Positions 23,870-33,059 of a stretch of 64,000 nucleotides of DNA are shown piece by piece. The notes beneath the pieces are model-generated. The model saw only the letters and a list, made by a program, of their open reading frames with translations. It was not told the origin of the DNA and did not search any database. Numbering within the stretch: position 1 is the first letter of the stretch; every line of letters starts with the position of its first letter. The DNA is from Maccoyibacter intestinihominis (GTDB lineage: Bacteria; Bacillota; Clostridia; Lachnospirales; Lachnospiraceae). Position numbers and translations under genes: made by a program. The stretch is taken from assembly GCF_040096355.1 (NCBI RefSeq), contig NZ_JBBMEX010000001.1, forward strand, positions 62,001-126,000, in the 5' to 3' direction.

Positions 23870-25107
23870 GACGGTTCCTCCGTAAGCATCATAGATACTG
23901 CAGGAAACGGTTCAACGCTCCGCTTTAAGATGCCCTGGATATAGGCAATCAGGATACCGTAATTGGTCATAGGGATATTCTGATCCTTTGCACAGGCAAG
24001 GCGGTATTTCATTTCACGCTCATTTAACATACAGCCGCCGCAATGCACGATCATCTTATAAGGTGAGAGATCTGCCGGAAATTCCGTGCCGGAGGCAAAG
24101 ACAAATTCCGGTTCTTTTCCGGTATACTGCCGGATCCAGCGGGGCAGCTTGACACTGCCGATATCGTCACACTGTCTGTGATGAGTGCAGCCTTCGGAAA
24201 CTAAAATTTTATCTCCGTCCTCAATCTGCTCTAGTGCAGTGACACCTTTGATCAGTGCCGGCAGATTTCCTTTATATCTTGCAAAGAGGATAGAAAACGA
24301 AGTTAACATAATATCTGCCGGAGTGTCGGCAGATACTTTTGCAAAGACCTGACTGTCGGTAATGACAAGACGCGGTTTTTTGCCTAAGTGAGCTAAGGTG
24401 TCACGAAGTTCATATTCTTTGACGACAATGGCAGTTGCATCTGCCTCTAAGATATCACGGATCGTCTGCTGCTGCGGCAGGATCAGTCTGCCCTTTGGAG
24501 CAGCCTTGTCGATCGGCACGACTAAAACCACAAAATCAGAAGGATGGATCAGGTCAGCAACGATCCGAAGTTTGGTATCCTCTGTTTTAGCAAGAGTTGC
24601 GATCTTTTCTTTGAGGGTATCGATTCCGGAAAGATCAGCCGTACTGACGGATACAAAATCAATCTGATGTTCTTTTAAATATTGAAGGTCTTTTGCAAGT
24701 GAAGCAGACGGAGCAAGGTCGGATTTGTTAAATGCCACGGCATAAGGAATCTGCTTTTTTTGGATATGCTCAATAAAAGCAAAGTCCTCTTCGCAGAGTC
24801 CGAGAGATGCATCGACTACTAAGACAGCGGCATCCGATTTATTTAGCACCTGATAACTTTTCTTTACGCGCAAAGCACCAAGCTCTCCTTCATCATCAAT
24901 TCCCGGAGTGTCAATGACAACGACAGGTCCTAATGGGAGCAGCTCCATGGATTTTTGCACCGGATCGGTGGTGGTTCCCTTTACGTCTGAAACAACGGCC
25001 AGATCCTGTCCGGTCACGGCATTTAAGACACTGGATTTTCCGGCATTCCGCCGTCCGAAAAAGCCGATATGGACACGTTCAGAAGATGGGGTCTGATTCA
25101 TTTGCAT
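23866..25107 (-). CDS. hydF: [FeFe]-hydrogenase H-cluster maturation GTPase HydF
   Basis: The 413-residue protein is the scaffold on which the 2Fe subcluster is assembled before transfer to hydrogenase. It has an N-terminal Era-like GTPase (GFFGRRNAGKSSVLNAV; DTPGIDDEGE; NKSD), a dimerisation domain and a C-terminal cluster-binding domain with the expected ligands (CTHHRQCDDIG and CGGCM). Length is normal. HydE, HydG and the hydrogenase are not in the window. A TTGACA-17-TAGAAT promoter lies upstream, and the decayed aspA follows with a 4-base overlap. Confidence 0.94.
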   Translation of the reverse strand: MQMNQTPSSERVHIGFFGRRNAGKSSVLNAVTGQDLAVVSDVKGTTTDPVQKSMELLPLGPVVVIDTPGIDDEGELGALRVKKSYQVLNKSDAAVLVVDASLGLCEEDFAFIEHIQKKQIPYAVAFNKSDLAPSASLAKDLQYLKEHQIDFVSVSTADLSGIDTLKEKIATLAKTEDTKLRIVADLIHPSDFVVLVVPIDKAAPKGRLILPQQQTIRDILEADATAIVVKEYELRDTLAHLGKKPRLVITDSQVFAKVSADTPADIMLTSFSILFARYKGNLPALIKGVTALEQIEDGDKILVSEGCTHHRQCDDIGSVKLPRWIRQYTGKEPEFVFASGTEFPADLSPYKMIVHCGGCMLNEREMKYRLACAKDQNIPMTNYGILIAYIQGILKRSVEPFPAVSMMLTEEPS

Positions 25108-25146
25108 AAGTATTCCTCCTCAAACACATCATTTTTTGTTCTTTTT

Positions 25147-25175
25147 ATTCTAGTTTGTTTCCGGAACCTTGTCAA
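25147..25175 (-). promoter_or_regulatory. Promoter of hydF
   Basis: On the minus strand, TTGACA (25170-25175), a 17-base spacer and TAGAAT (25147-25152) lie about 40 bases before the hydF start. Confidence 0.7.
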
Positions 25176-25274
25176 TGTGTGCATTTGGTTTGCTTTTTGT
25201 GAAAAATAATGATACTATTAGTTTCGGATATGAATGGTAGAGTACCAGAGAAAACAGAAGGGTGGAATATTTAC

Positions 25275-25799
25275 ATGAAAAAAATGGAGGATTACGTCCG
25301 CAGTATTCCGGATTTTCCGGAACCGGGAATTATATTCAGGGATGTGACCAGCGTATTGCAGGATGCAGACGGATTACATATGGCGATCGACAAGATGCAG
25401 GAACTGCTCGCGGATACGGAGTTTGATGTACTTGCAGGAGCAGAGTCGAGAGGATTTATTTTCGGCATGCCGATCGCATATAATCTTCATAAACCATTTG
25501 TACTGGTAAGAAAAAAAGGAAAGCTGCCATGTGAGACCGTAGAAAAAGAGTACGATCTTGAGTATGGAAAAGCAACGATCGAGATGCACAAAGATGCCAT
25601 CAAACCGGGACAGAAAGTTGTCTTAGTCGATGACCTGATCGCAACCGGAGGTACAATGGAGGCTGCCGCAAAATTAGTGGAAGAATTAGGCGGCGAAGTA
25701 GTAAAGATTATTTTCTTAATGGAGTTAGCAGGCTTAAAAGGAAGAGAGAGACTGAAAGAGTATGACGTAGAATCTGTCATCTGTTATGAAGGAAAATAA
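25275..25799 (+). CDS. apt: Adenine phosphoribosyltransferase
   Basis: The ATG at 25275 gives the usual ~174 residues; an upstream in-frame ATG-like start would add a non-homologous leader. It makes AMP from adenine and PRPP (purine salvage). Signatures are the N-terminal IPDFPEPGIIFRD, the adenine loop AGAESRGFIFG, and the PRPP-binding loop VVLVDDLIATGGTM. It is monocistronic between the hydF promoter and a strong terminator. Confidence 0.96.
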   Translation: MKKMEDYVRSIPDFPEPGIIFRDVTSVLQDADGLHMAIDKMQELLADTEFDVLAGAESRGFIFGMPIAYNLHKPFVLVRKKGKLPCETVEKEYDLEYGKATIEMHKDAIKPGQKVVLVDDLIATGGTMEAAAKLVEELGGEVVKIIFLMELAGLKGRERLKEYDVESVICYEGK

Positions 25800-25806
25800 G
25801 AAGAGA

Positions 25807-25846
25807 GAAGAGGCTGGGGTTTGATCAAACACAGTCTCTTTTTTCA
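25807..25846 (+). terminator. Terminator of apt
   Basis: AGAGGCTG pairs with CAGTCTCT around an inner self-complementary GTTTGATCAAAC, followed by TTTTTTC. Confidence 0.8.
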
Positions 25847-25856
25847 CCTCCATTTC

Positions 25857-25885
25857 TTGTGAGATAGTACAGATTATGGTATAAT
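25857..25885 (+). promoter_or_regulatory. Promoter of the second chemoreceptor
   Basis: TTGTGA (25857-25862), 17-base spacer, TATAAT (25880-25885). It looks like a vegetative promoter, not a sigma-28 flagellar one. Confidence 0.7.
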
Positions 25886-25972
25886 AAGACAAAATACAGG
25901 AATTGTCGACATGGTTAGGCAAAAACAGTTGTAATGAGGCAGTATGACCGATATGGCTGGAAAGGAGAAAAC

Positions 25973-27724
25973 ATGGGCAAGAAAGAAGGACAAGGGGAAA
26001 ACAGAATATCCGGTATTGGAGTAACAGCGCGTCTGATAGGGATTACCATGGTACCAATTATAGCGATCCTTATTATTCTGACCTTTATTTCCGCAAAAGA
26101 CATGAGAGACAGCATGCGTACGACCCAGTACCAGGGAATGGCAGGAATGGCGGGAAGCGTGCAGTCTGCCTACAATATCGTATATCAGGGAGATTTTAAG
26201 TTAGATGAAAAGACAGGAGTCTTATACAAAGGACCGGCTGACCTGACAAAGACCAATGAGATGATGGATATGCTCGTTGAAAAATCAGGTTATGATATGC
26301 TTTTAACTTACGGGGATAAGATTGAGATCACAACAATGAAAGGAAAAAACGGGGAGAGGATCATCGGACAGAAGATAAAGGATCAAGTCATCATTGATAA
26401 AGTTCTGAAAGGTGGAAAAGAATACAAAGACAATGATACAAAGATCAACGGAGTAGAATATTACAGCTATTCTCTTCCGGTTAAGAACACGGATGGAACT
26501 GTTGTCGGAGTGATCAGCATTGTGAACCCTCGTTCCGAGATTGATGATTATACACAAAGCCGTATCATGATCATTGTAGTTGTAGCAGTCGTACTGTTGA
26601 TCATTACATTGATCACAACAACGATCGTATCAAAATCTCTTGCAGGTGCGATCAAGCATACAGAGGAAGCATTAGTCGGACTGTCACACGGAAAAGTGAA
26701 CTTCAAGTTAGAGGATCGTTTCTTGACCAGAAAAGACGAAGTAGGAGAAATGGCAAGAGCGTTTGAAGCATTGCAGAAGAAGCTGATCCATATCATCAGC
26801 AATATCAAGAACTCATCAGAAGTATTGTTAGGTTCCGGTGAGGAACTGAACCATATGGCACAGCAGAGTAACCTTGCAGCAGGTGAGATCAGCCGTGCAG
26901 TAGAGGATATCTCCAAGGGCGCGGTATCCCAGGCAGAAGATGTGGAAGAGGCAACCGTTTATGTAGGAGATATGGGTAAAGTTGTAGGTGAGATCGTAGA
27001 TGGTGTGGAGACCTTAGACGAGACCTCCAATGAGATGAAAAATGCCGGCGATGAGTCCACGAACATTATTGAGCAGCTTACCGTATCCAACGATAAGACA
27101 ACAAAAGCCATTGAACATATCGGAAATCAGATTAAAGCGACCAACGATTCCGTACAGGAGATCGGAGAAGCAACGAAGATCATCACAGCGATCGCAGAGC
27201 AGACCAGTCTGTTGGCACTGAATGCATCGATTGAAGCAGCAAGGGCAGGAGAGGCAGGAAAAGGTTTTGCCGTTGTAGCTGATGAGATTGGAAAATTAGC
27301 AGATCAGTCCAACACCTCCGCAGAGCAGATCCGTCAGACAATCGACAATCTGTTAGAAGAATCTGAAAAGAGCGTTGAGGTTATGGAGAGTGTCAATGTA
27401 CTTGTCGCAGAGCAGCAGGAAAAACTGAACCAGACCAGAGAAAAATTCGTAAGAGTCAGCAAGGGAATCACCACTTCCAAAGACGATATGGAAGTAATTA
27501 AGAGCCACACAGATTCCTATTTTGTAGCAAGAAAGAAAGTGGCAGATATCATCCAGAACCTGTCAGCAATTTCTGAAGAATATGCAGCAAGTACACAGCA
27601 GACAACAGCTTCCATGGAAGAATTGAATGCAACGATGAACCTGTTAGCAGAAGCATCCAAGAACCTGACAGATTTATCCAGACAGTTAGAAGAAGAGATC
27701 GCATTCTTCCGGATTGATGACTAA
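25973..27724 (+). CDS. Methyl-accepting chemotaxis protein (second paralog)
   Basis: The ATG at 25973 follows AAAGGAG at the correct distance; the track start 39 bases upstream lacks a ribosome site. The ~583-residue receptor has the same layout as the one at 21176: helix, single-Cache sensor (YDMLLTYGDKIEITT; GVEYYSYSLPVKNTDG), helix (~residues 190-215), HAMP and a signalling domain with tip EQTSLLALNASIEAARAGEAG. The C-terminal EEIAFFRID ends 16 residues past the last heptads. Ligand unknown. The downstream methyltransferase follows after 19 bases. Confidence 0.93.
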   Translation: MGKKEGQGENRISGIGVTARLIGITMVPIIAILIILTFISAKDMRDSMRTTQYQGMAGMAGSVQSAYNIVYQGDFKLDEKTGVLYKGPADLTKTNEMMDMLVEKSGYDMLLTYGDKIEITTMKGKNGERIIGQKIKDQVIIDKVLKGGKEYKDNDTKINGVEYYSYSLPVKNTDGTVVGVISIVNPRSEIDDYTQSRIMIIVVVAVVLLIITLITTTIVSKSLAGAIKHTEEALVGLSHGKVNFKLEDRFLTRKDEVGEMARAFEALQKKLIHIISNIKNSSEVLLGSGEELNHMAQQSNLAAGEISRAVEDISKGAVSQAEDVEEATVYVGDMGKVVGEIVDGVETLDETSNEMKNAGDESTNIIEQLTVSNDKTTKAIEHIGNQIKATNDSVQEIGEATKIITAIAEQTSLLALNASIEAARAGEAGKGFAVVADEIGKLADQSNTSAEQIRQTIDNLLEESEKSVEVMESVNVLVAEQQEKLNQTREKFVRVSKGITTSKDDMEVIKSHTDSYFVARKKVADIIQNLSAISEEYAASTQQTTASMEELNATMNLLAEASKNLTDLSRQLEEEIAFFRIDD

Positions 27725-27743
27725 TTCAAAAAGGAGTCAGGGA

Positions 27744-28883
27744 GTGCAGGAACAGATTCATGACATCTTACAGTCTTTGCCTTACAAGTTAATACTCAGT
27801 AAGGCAAAGAACTGTGAATATCGTAAAGTTCAGATTTTAAAAAAAGAAAAGAATTATCAGATTGAAAAGTATACGCAAAAGCAGGTGTTCCATGAGAATC
27901 TTGATAAAGAAGAATTAGAGGTCTATCTGCTGCAGGAACTTGGTACACATTTTTTCCAGATGAATGTATGGAATGCCAAAGTGGAATATCAGATGATGAT
28001 CTCGAAAAAAGGCAAGGTGCATATCATCGAAAAGAACTGTACAAAGACGGCACCAAAGGAGCAGACCGGGCATAACCGGAAGAAGAAATATCTGATCCCG
28101 GAAGGCGAAATGATAGAGCCTTTAGTCGATATGGGAATCTTCACAAAAGAAGGAAAGATCGTACACAGCATGTACGATAAGTATCGACAGATCAACCGTT
28201 TTGTAGAACTTGTGGACGATGCCGTAAAGAACAGGGAACTGACATATTTGAATATCATTGATTTTGGATGTGGAAAATCCTATCTGACCTTTATTTTATA
28301 TCACTATTTTACAAACATCCGTAAGATTCCGGTGCATATGACCGGACTGGATTTAAAAGAAGATGTGATCGAAAAATGTAACCTTGCAGCTAAGAAGTAT
28401 GGTTACGAAAATCTTCATTTTGAATTGGGTGACATCTGCGGATATCAGAGTAATGAACAGGTGGATATGGTAATTACACTGCATGCCTGCGATACGGCAA
28501 CCGATCATGCGTTATATCATGCCGTGCGATGGAATACGGAAATGATCTTTTCCGTACCGTGTTGTCAGCATGAATTGAACAGCCAGATACAGAGTGAGGA
28601 CTATTCGATACTGACCCGTTATGGTCTGATTAAAGAACGGACAGCAGCGTTGATGACCGATGCGATCCGTGCAAATCTGTTAGAGGCATGTGGTTATAAG
28701 ACAGATATCTTGGAATTTGTGGATTTTGCACATACGCCAAAGAATCTATTGATCCGTGCAAAGAAAAAACCAGTGTCTAAAGATCAGAAAGAAAAGCGTA
28801 TCCGGGAAGTGGAGCGTCTGATGCAGGAATATCATTTACAGCCGACGTTTTATCAGCTTTTAAAAGAAGCGTCATACATTTAA
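27744..28883 (+). CDS. Class I SAM-dependent methyltransferase (Methyltransf_32 / COG0500-like)
   Basis: A GTG at 27744 sits 7 bases after AAAGGAG and is preferred over the ATG at 27717, which overlaps the chemoreceptor gene. The ~379-residue protein has a ~165-residue N-terminal basic region. The SAM-binding domain follows (motif I IIDFGCGKSYLTF; acidic turn TGLDLKED; VITLHACDTATDHAL; FSVPCCQHELN). The ACDTATD and PCCQHE motifs mark the GSTCD-like methyltransferase family. RNA is a plausible substrate given the basic N terminus, but this is inference. Confidence 0.8.
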   Translation: MQEQIHDILQSLPYKLILSKAKNCEYRKVQILKKEKNYQIEKYTQKQVFHENLDKEELEVYLLQELGTHFFQMNVWNAKVEYQMMISKKGKVHIIEKNCTKTAPKEQTGHNRKKKYLIPEGEMIEPLVDMGIFTKEGKIVHSMYDKYRQINRFVELVDDAVKNRELTYLNIIDFGCGKSYLTFILYHYFTNIRKIPVHMTGLDLKEDVIEKCNLAAKKYGYENLHFELGDICGYQSNEQVDMVITLHACDTATDHALYHAVRWNTEMIFSVPCCQHELNSQIQSEDYSILTRYGLIKERTAALMTDAIRANLLEACGYKTDILEFVDFAHTPKNLLIRAKKKPVSKDQKEKRIREVERLMQEYHLQPTFYQLLKEASYI

Positions 28884-28899
28884 AAGAAAAATACAATTA

Positions 28900-28929
28900 G
28901 AATAAAATTGGAAAAAATCTCTCATACTA
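28900..28929 (+). promoter_or_regulatory. Sigma-G-type (forespore) promoter of spoVAD-spoVAE
   Basis: -35 GAATA (28900-28904) fits GHATR, the spacer is 18 bases, and -10 CATACTA (28923-28929) fits CATNHTA. This is the sigma-G consensus geometry as known from Bacillus. The ribosome site GGGAGG begins only about 11 bases later, so the leader would be very short. Confidence 0.65.
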
Positions 28930-28953
28930 TCAAAAAGTTTGGGAGGTTTTTTT

Positions 28954-29982
28954 ATGGAACAAAAAGATTTTTTTTCACAGATAAAAGGTTCGCAGAGTCT
29001 TTCATTTCAAAAACCGCCTTACATTCTTGCAAGTGGAAATGTTGTGGGAAAGAAGGAGGGCGAAGGCCCATTGGGAAAAGAATTTGATGTGATCTGCGAG
29101 GACGATAAATTTGGTGCAGACAACTGGGAAGATGCGGAAAGTACACTGCAAAAGGACGCAGTGGCGTTAGCGTTAGGAAAAGCAGGATTAGAAGCAAAGG
29201 ATATCCGATATATTTTTGCGGGAGATTTATTAGGACAGAATATTGCCACCTCATTTGGTCTGATGGACTATGAAATCCCGCTCTTTGGACTATATGGTGC
29301 GTGTTCTACGGCAGGAGAATCCATGGCGTTAGGTGCGATGTGTGTGGCGGCAGGATATGCCAAAAATGTTCTGACATTAACTTCAAGTCATTTTGCGAGT
29401 GCGGAGAAACAGTTTCGATTTCCCCTGGAGTATGCCAATCAAAGACCACTATCAGCTACCTGGACGGTTACCGGAAGTGGTGCCTTTGTACTTAGCACCA
29501 CAAGGAGCAAGGCAAGGATCACAGGGATCACGACCGGAAAGATCGTAGATTACGGGGTTAAGGATTCTATGAACATGGGGGCAGCCATGGCACCGGCAGC
29601 CTGTGATGTAATATATCATCATCTGTTAGATTTTGAGCGGAAGCCGGAGGACTATGACAAGATCATTACCGGAGACCTTGGAAAAGTCGGAAAAGAGATT
29701 CTGATCAAACTGCTTCGTGAAAAAGGAATCGATATAGCAGAGATCCATACAGACTGCGGAATCGAGATTTTTGACTGCGAGGAACAGGGAACACAGTCGG
29801 GAGGCTCCGGTTGTGGCTGTTCCGCGGTAACCTTAAGTGCGCATTTCTTAAAACAGGTAGAAAAGGGAGCATTAAAGAGAATTTTATTTGTCCCGACCGG
29901 AGCGTTATTATCGACCGTCAGCTTTAACGAGGGACAGAGTGTTCCGGGGATCGCACATGCGATCGTCATAGAACATGCATAG
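28954..29982 (+). CDS. spoVAD: Stage V sporulation protein AD
   Basis: The ~342-residue protein resembles a thiolase/FabH fold, as SpoVAD does (GLYGACSTAGESMALGAM; SSHFASAEKQFRFPLEY). It is part of the SpoVA channel that loads dipicolinic acid into the forespore and releases it at germination. The ATG at 28954 follows GGGAGG. spoVAE follows after 42 bases. spoVAC, normally directly upstream, is absent here. Confidence 0.95.
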   Translation: MEQKDFFSQIKGSQSLSFQKPPYILASGNVVGKKEGEGPLGKEFDVICEDDKFGADNWEDAESTLQKDAVALALGKAGLEAKDIRYIFAGDLLGQNIATSFGLMDYEIPLFGLYGACSTAGESMALGAMCVAAGYAKNVLTLTSSHFASAEKQFRFPLEYANQRPLSATWTVTGSGAFVLSTTRSKARITGITTGKIVDYGVKDSMNMGAAMAPAACDVIYHHLLDFERKPEDYDKIITGDLGKVGKEILIKLLREKGIDIAEIHTDCGIEIFDCEEQGTQSGGSGCGCSAVTLSAHFLKQVEKGALKRILFVPTGALLSTVSFNEGQSVPGIAHAIVIEHA

Positions 29983-30024
29983 AAGAAGAAAAGAAAAATA
30001 AGGGAAAAGAGGAGGAATTATCGG

Positions 30025-30381
30025 ATGGATTATATCAATGCATTCTGGGTAGGCGGATTGATCTGTGCTCTTGCCCAGATTTTAATGGAAAAGACAAAAA
30101 TGCTGCCGGGAAGGATCATGGTTTTGATCGTATGTTTAGGTGCGGTGTTAGGAGCAGTCGGAATCTATGAACCGTTCATGGAATATGCGGGAGCAGGAGC
30201 AAGTGTTCCGTTGCTTGGATTTGGCAATGTTTTGTGGAAAGGTGTGAAAGAAGCAGTAGATGCGAATGGATTTTTGGGACTGTTTCAGGGAGGTTTTAAA
30301 GCAAGTGCCGTAGGAATTTCCGCAGCTTTGATCTTTGGCTATTTGGCATCCTGGATCTTCGAACCGAAAATGAGAAAATAG
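30025..30381 (+). CDS. spoVAE: Stage V sporulation protein AE (SpoVAEb-type)
   Basis: The 118-residue integral membrane protein has three to four helices and matches the SpoVAE/SpoVAEb family (MDYINAFWVGGLICALAQIL; GFLGLFQGGFKASAVGISAA). It forms the membrane part of the dipicolinate channel with SpoVAD and, normally, SpoVAC. It shares the sigma-G-type promoter with spoVAD. Confidence 0.93.
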   Translation: MDYINAFWVGGLICALAQILMEKTKMLPGRIMVLIVCLGAVLGAVGIYEPFMEYAGAGASVPLLGFGNVLWKGVKEAVDANGFLGLFQGGFKASAVGISAALIFGYLASWIFEPKMRK

Positions 30382-30400
30382 TACACGTTCCGGAATACGT

Positions 30401-30429
30401 TTGACGCGACTTTCTTATAATGCTATAAT
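30401..30429 (+). promoter_or_regulatory. Promoter of the receiver-protein gene
   Basis: TTGACG (30401-30406), a 17-base spacer and TATAAT (30424-30429) separate the next gene from the spoVA pair. Confidence 0.75.
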
Positions 30430-30457
30430 AGTGAGCGGTTAAGAAAGAAGGACGTAA

Positions 30458-30841
30458 ATGCAGACAGAAGAGAGAAGAAAAATATTGATCGTGGACGATG
30501 ACCCGATGGTGTTAAAAGTCATCCGTTCTTATTTAAAAGACAGTTATAAAGTGTACTGTATCCGTTCGGGAGAGGAAGCACTGAAGTTTCTTTCGATGCA
30601 GATTCCGGATGTTGTGCTGTTAGATTATATGATGCCGGGAATGGATGGTCCGGAGGTGTTTCGCAGGATACAGGAGGACGAACGGACACAGGGAATCCCT
30701 GTGTTTTTTATGACAGCTGTCACGGACAGGGATCGTGTCTTAGAGTGTATGGAAATGAATCCCGAAGAGTATTTGGTAAAGCCGGTCAGCAGCAGTAAGC
30801 TTTTGAAAAAATTGTCCGATTTATTTGAAAAAGAGAGTTAA
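30458..30841 (+). CDS. Stand-alone response-regulator receiver protein
   Basis: The 127-residue protein is a single receiver domain with all key residues: DDD near the start (ILIVDDDPM), phosphoacceptor Asp in VVLLDYMMPGMDG, Thr in MTAVTD and Lys in EYLVKPVSS. There is no output domain, so it acts through protein contacts like CheY or Spo0F. No kinase is adjacent. Confidence 0.88.
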   Translation: MQTEERRKILIVDDDPMVLKVIRSYLKDSYKVYCIRSGEEALKFLSMQIPDVVLLDYMMPGMDGPEVFRRIQEDERTQGIPVFFMTAVTDRDRVLECMEMNPEEYLVKPVSSSKLLKKLSDLFEKES

Positions 30842-30906
30842 CATCGTATAAATACGAAAATAAAGGACATATTAGTACTATCAAAACAAAAGGAGATAGT
30901 ATTGAT

Positions 30907-31332
30907 ATGAAAAAATTCAAAAAAATCATAGTTGGTGCTATGCTGGTAATGGCACTTGGTACGTTTACAGCCTGCGGTAACAATGACGATAATGTAAATG
31001 ATACAACAGGTACGCAGGATAATGTAACAAACGATGCTGCAAATGATGAAACAACAGGCAGCAACAAGAACAAGAACAAGAACAATAACGATAATGATAC
31101 TGACAATGCAGGAAATGCAGTCGGCGATGCAATGGAAGATGTCGGTGATGCAGCAGGGGATGTTGGAAAAGGTGTCGTAGACGGAGTTGGTGAAGTTGGC
31201 GAGGGCATCAAAGATGCAGCCAAGGATATGACCGGAAACGATGATAATGACAACAACAACCAGAACAACGACAACAATACCAGAAGTGGTATGCAGGAAA
31301 ACAACGCCGATGACAATCGTGCAAATCGTTAG
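30907..31332 (+). CDS. Asn/Asp-rich low-complexity lipoprotein
   Basis: The 141-residue protein has a signal peptide ending in a lipobox (GTFTAC, Cys at residue 23). The mature part is dominated by Asn, Asp, Gly and Lys, with two acidic/Asn-rich blocks flanking an amphipathic stretch (AVGDAMEDVGDAAGDVGKGV) that repeats a VGDAxGDV-like pattern. It has no recognisable domain. A flexible, hydrophilic surface lipoprotein is the most that can be said. Confidence 0.75.
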   Translation: MKKFKKIIVGAMLVMALGTFTACGNNDDNVNDTTGTQDNVTNDAANDETTGSNKNKNKNNNDNDTDNAGNAVGDAMEDVGDAAGDVGKGVVDGVGEVGEGIKDAAKDMTGNDDNDNNNQNNDNNTRSGMQENNADDNRANR

Positions 31333-31356
31333 GGAATGATCATCGGAGAATAAAAA

Positions 31357-31385
31357 GGGCGTGAGCTGTATAACAGCTCACGCTC
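31357..31385 (-). terminator. Terminator of guaB (convergent hairpin)
   Basis: GGGCGTGAGCTGT and ACAGCTCACGCTC pair over 13 bp with a 3-base loop. On the minus strand the stem is followed by TTTTTA, so it mainly serves guaB. On the plus strand the tail (TTGGTCTAT) is weaker but may end the lipoprotein transcript. Confidence 0.85.
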
Positions 31386-31422
31386 TTGGTCTATCTTATA
31401 GAAGTGTTTATAGAAATAAAAA

Positions 31423-32877
31423 TTACTCGTCAATGCTGTAGTTTGGAGCCTCTTTTGTGATGTGGATGTCATGAGGATGACTCTCTTTTAAAGAAGCAGC
31501 ACTGATTTTTACAAATTTACCGGTTTCTTTTAAAGTTTCGATATTTGGAGCACCGCAGTAACCCATACCGGAACGTAAACCACCGATTAACTGGAAGACT
31601 GTGTCCTCAACGCTTCCTTTGTAAGCAACACGTCCTTCAACGCCTTCCGGAACAAGTTTCTTAGCATCTTCCTGGAAGTAGCGGTCTTTAGAACCGTTTT
31701 CCATAGCAGCAAGGGAACCCATACCACGGTATACTTTATATTTTCTACCCTGATATAATTCAAAAGTTCCCGGACTTTCGTCACATCCGGCAAAAATGCT
31801 TCCCATCATACATACATTTGCACCGGCAGCGATTGCTTTTGTCATATCTCCGGAATATTTGATACCACCGTCTGCAATAATCGGGATATTATATTCTTTT
31901 GCAACTTTATATGCATCCATAATTGCAGTGATCTGTGGAACACCGATACCTGCTACGACACGGGTAGTACAGATAGATCCCGGTCCGATACCGATCTTAA
32001 CAGCGTCAGCACCGGCTTCGATCAGAGCCTTAACAGCTTCACCGGTTGCAACATTTCCTGCAATGACCTGTAAGTCAGGATAAGTCTTTTTGATATTTTT
32101 TACAGCTTCTAAAATGTTCTTAGAATGTCCATGTGCAGAGTCTACGACGATGACATCGACATGGGCTTTTACTAATGCATCCACACGATCCATCATGTTT
32201 GCAGTGATTCCGACACCGGCACCACAGAGAAGACGACCCTGTGCATCTTTGGCGGAAAGCGGATATTTGATCTGCTTTTCAATATCTTTAATGGTAATTA
32301 AACCTTTCAAATTATTATCTTTGTCAACGATTGGTAATTTTTCTTTTCTTGCTTTGGCAAGGATTGCTTTTGCCTCTTCAAGAGTGATGGCTTCAGGAGC
32401 AGTGATCAGTCCCTCTGAAGTCATAGATTCTTTGATTTTTTTAGAAAAATCTGTTTCAAATTTCAGATCGCGGTTGGTAATAATACCGACTAATTTTGTT
32501 CCTTCTGTGATCGGAACACCGGAAATACGGAATTTTGCCATCAGGTTGTCCGCATCCTGTAATGTATGTTCTGGAGAAAGTGAAAATGGATCAGTAATAA
32601 CGCCGTTTTCGGAACGTTTTACCTTATCTACCTCATCTGCCTGTGCCTCAATGGACATATTCTTATGAATAATACCGATACCGCCCTGTCTTGCCATAGC
32701 GATTGCCATTCTGTGTTCTGTTACAGTATCCATACTTGCACTCATCATTGGGATGTTTAATTTTACCTTTTTGGTAAGATAAGTGGATAAATCAACCATA
32801 TTTGGAGTTACTTCCGAATATGCAGGAACCAGCAAAACGTCATCAAATGTAATTCCTTCACCGATAATTGTACCCAT
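31423..32877 (-). CDS. guaB: Inosine-5'-monophosphate dehydrogenase
   Basis: The ATG at 32877 (GAGAGGAAA upstream) gives 484 residues, the usual size. It oxidises IMP to XMP, the committed step to GMP. Motifs are TFDDVLLVP, two CBS domains (~residues 90-205), the catalytic loop GPGSICTTRVVAG with its Cys, and the flap region YRGMGSLAAM. It is monocistronic and ends in a strong terminator. The upstream gap shows no purine or guanidine riboswitch. Confidence 0.97.
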   Translation of the reverse strand: MGTIIGEGITFDDVLLVPAYSEVTPNMVDLSTYLTKKVKLNIPMMSASMDTVTEHRMAIAMARQGGIGIIHKNMSIEAQADEVDKVKRSENGVITDPFSLSPEHTLQDADNLMAKFRISGVPITEGTKLVGIITNRDLKFETDFSKKIKESMTSEGLITAPEAITLEEAKAILAKARKEKLPIVDKDNNLKGLITIKDIEKQIKYPLSAKDAQGRLLCGAGVGITANMMDRVDALVKAHVDVIVVDSAHGHSKNILEAVKNIKKTYPDLQVIAGNVATGEAVKALIEAGADAVKIGIGPGSICTTRVVAGIGVPQITAIMDAYKVAKEYNIPIIADGGIKYSGDMTKAIAAGANVCMMGSIFAGCDESPGTFELYQGRKYKVYRGMGSLAAMENGSKDRYFQEDAKKLVPEGVEGRVAYKGSVEDTVFQLIGGLRSGMGYCGAPNIETLKETGKFVKISAASLKESHPHDIHITKEAPNYSIDE

Positions 32878-33059
32878 GAAATTTTCCTCTCTTTCCTTCA
32901 CTATATAAAGTGTCTGATAATGTATATTATTTTTTCAATTCTAGCAAAAAAAAATGTGGAAGTCAATGTCGCAATTATCAAAAATGTAGAAATTCTGCCT
33001 TTATTTTTGTACACTTTTGTGGTATCCTTTTTGTGAGTTTTATGCAAAGGAGAGTCAGG

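Noticed and set aside
30786..31316. Antisense 176-residue Ser/Pro-rich ORF opposite the lipoprotein
   Set aside because: It is the complement of a low-complexity Asn/Asp-coding stretch and has no ribosome site.
32902..33059. Riboswitch before guaB or hisA
   Set aside because: No recognisable purine, guanidine or histidine-leader structure; the stretch is plain AT-rich promoter DNA.
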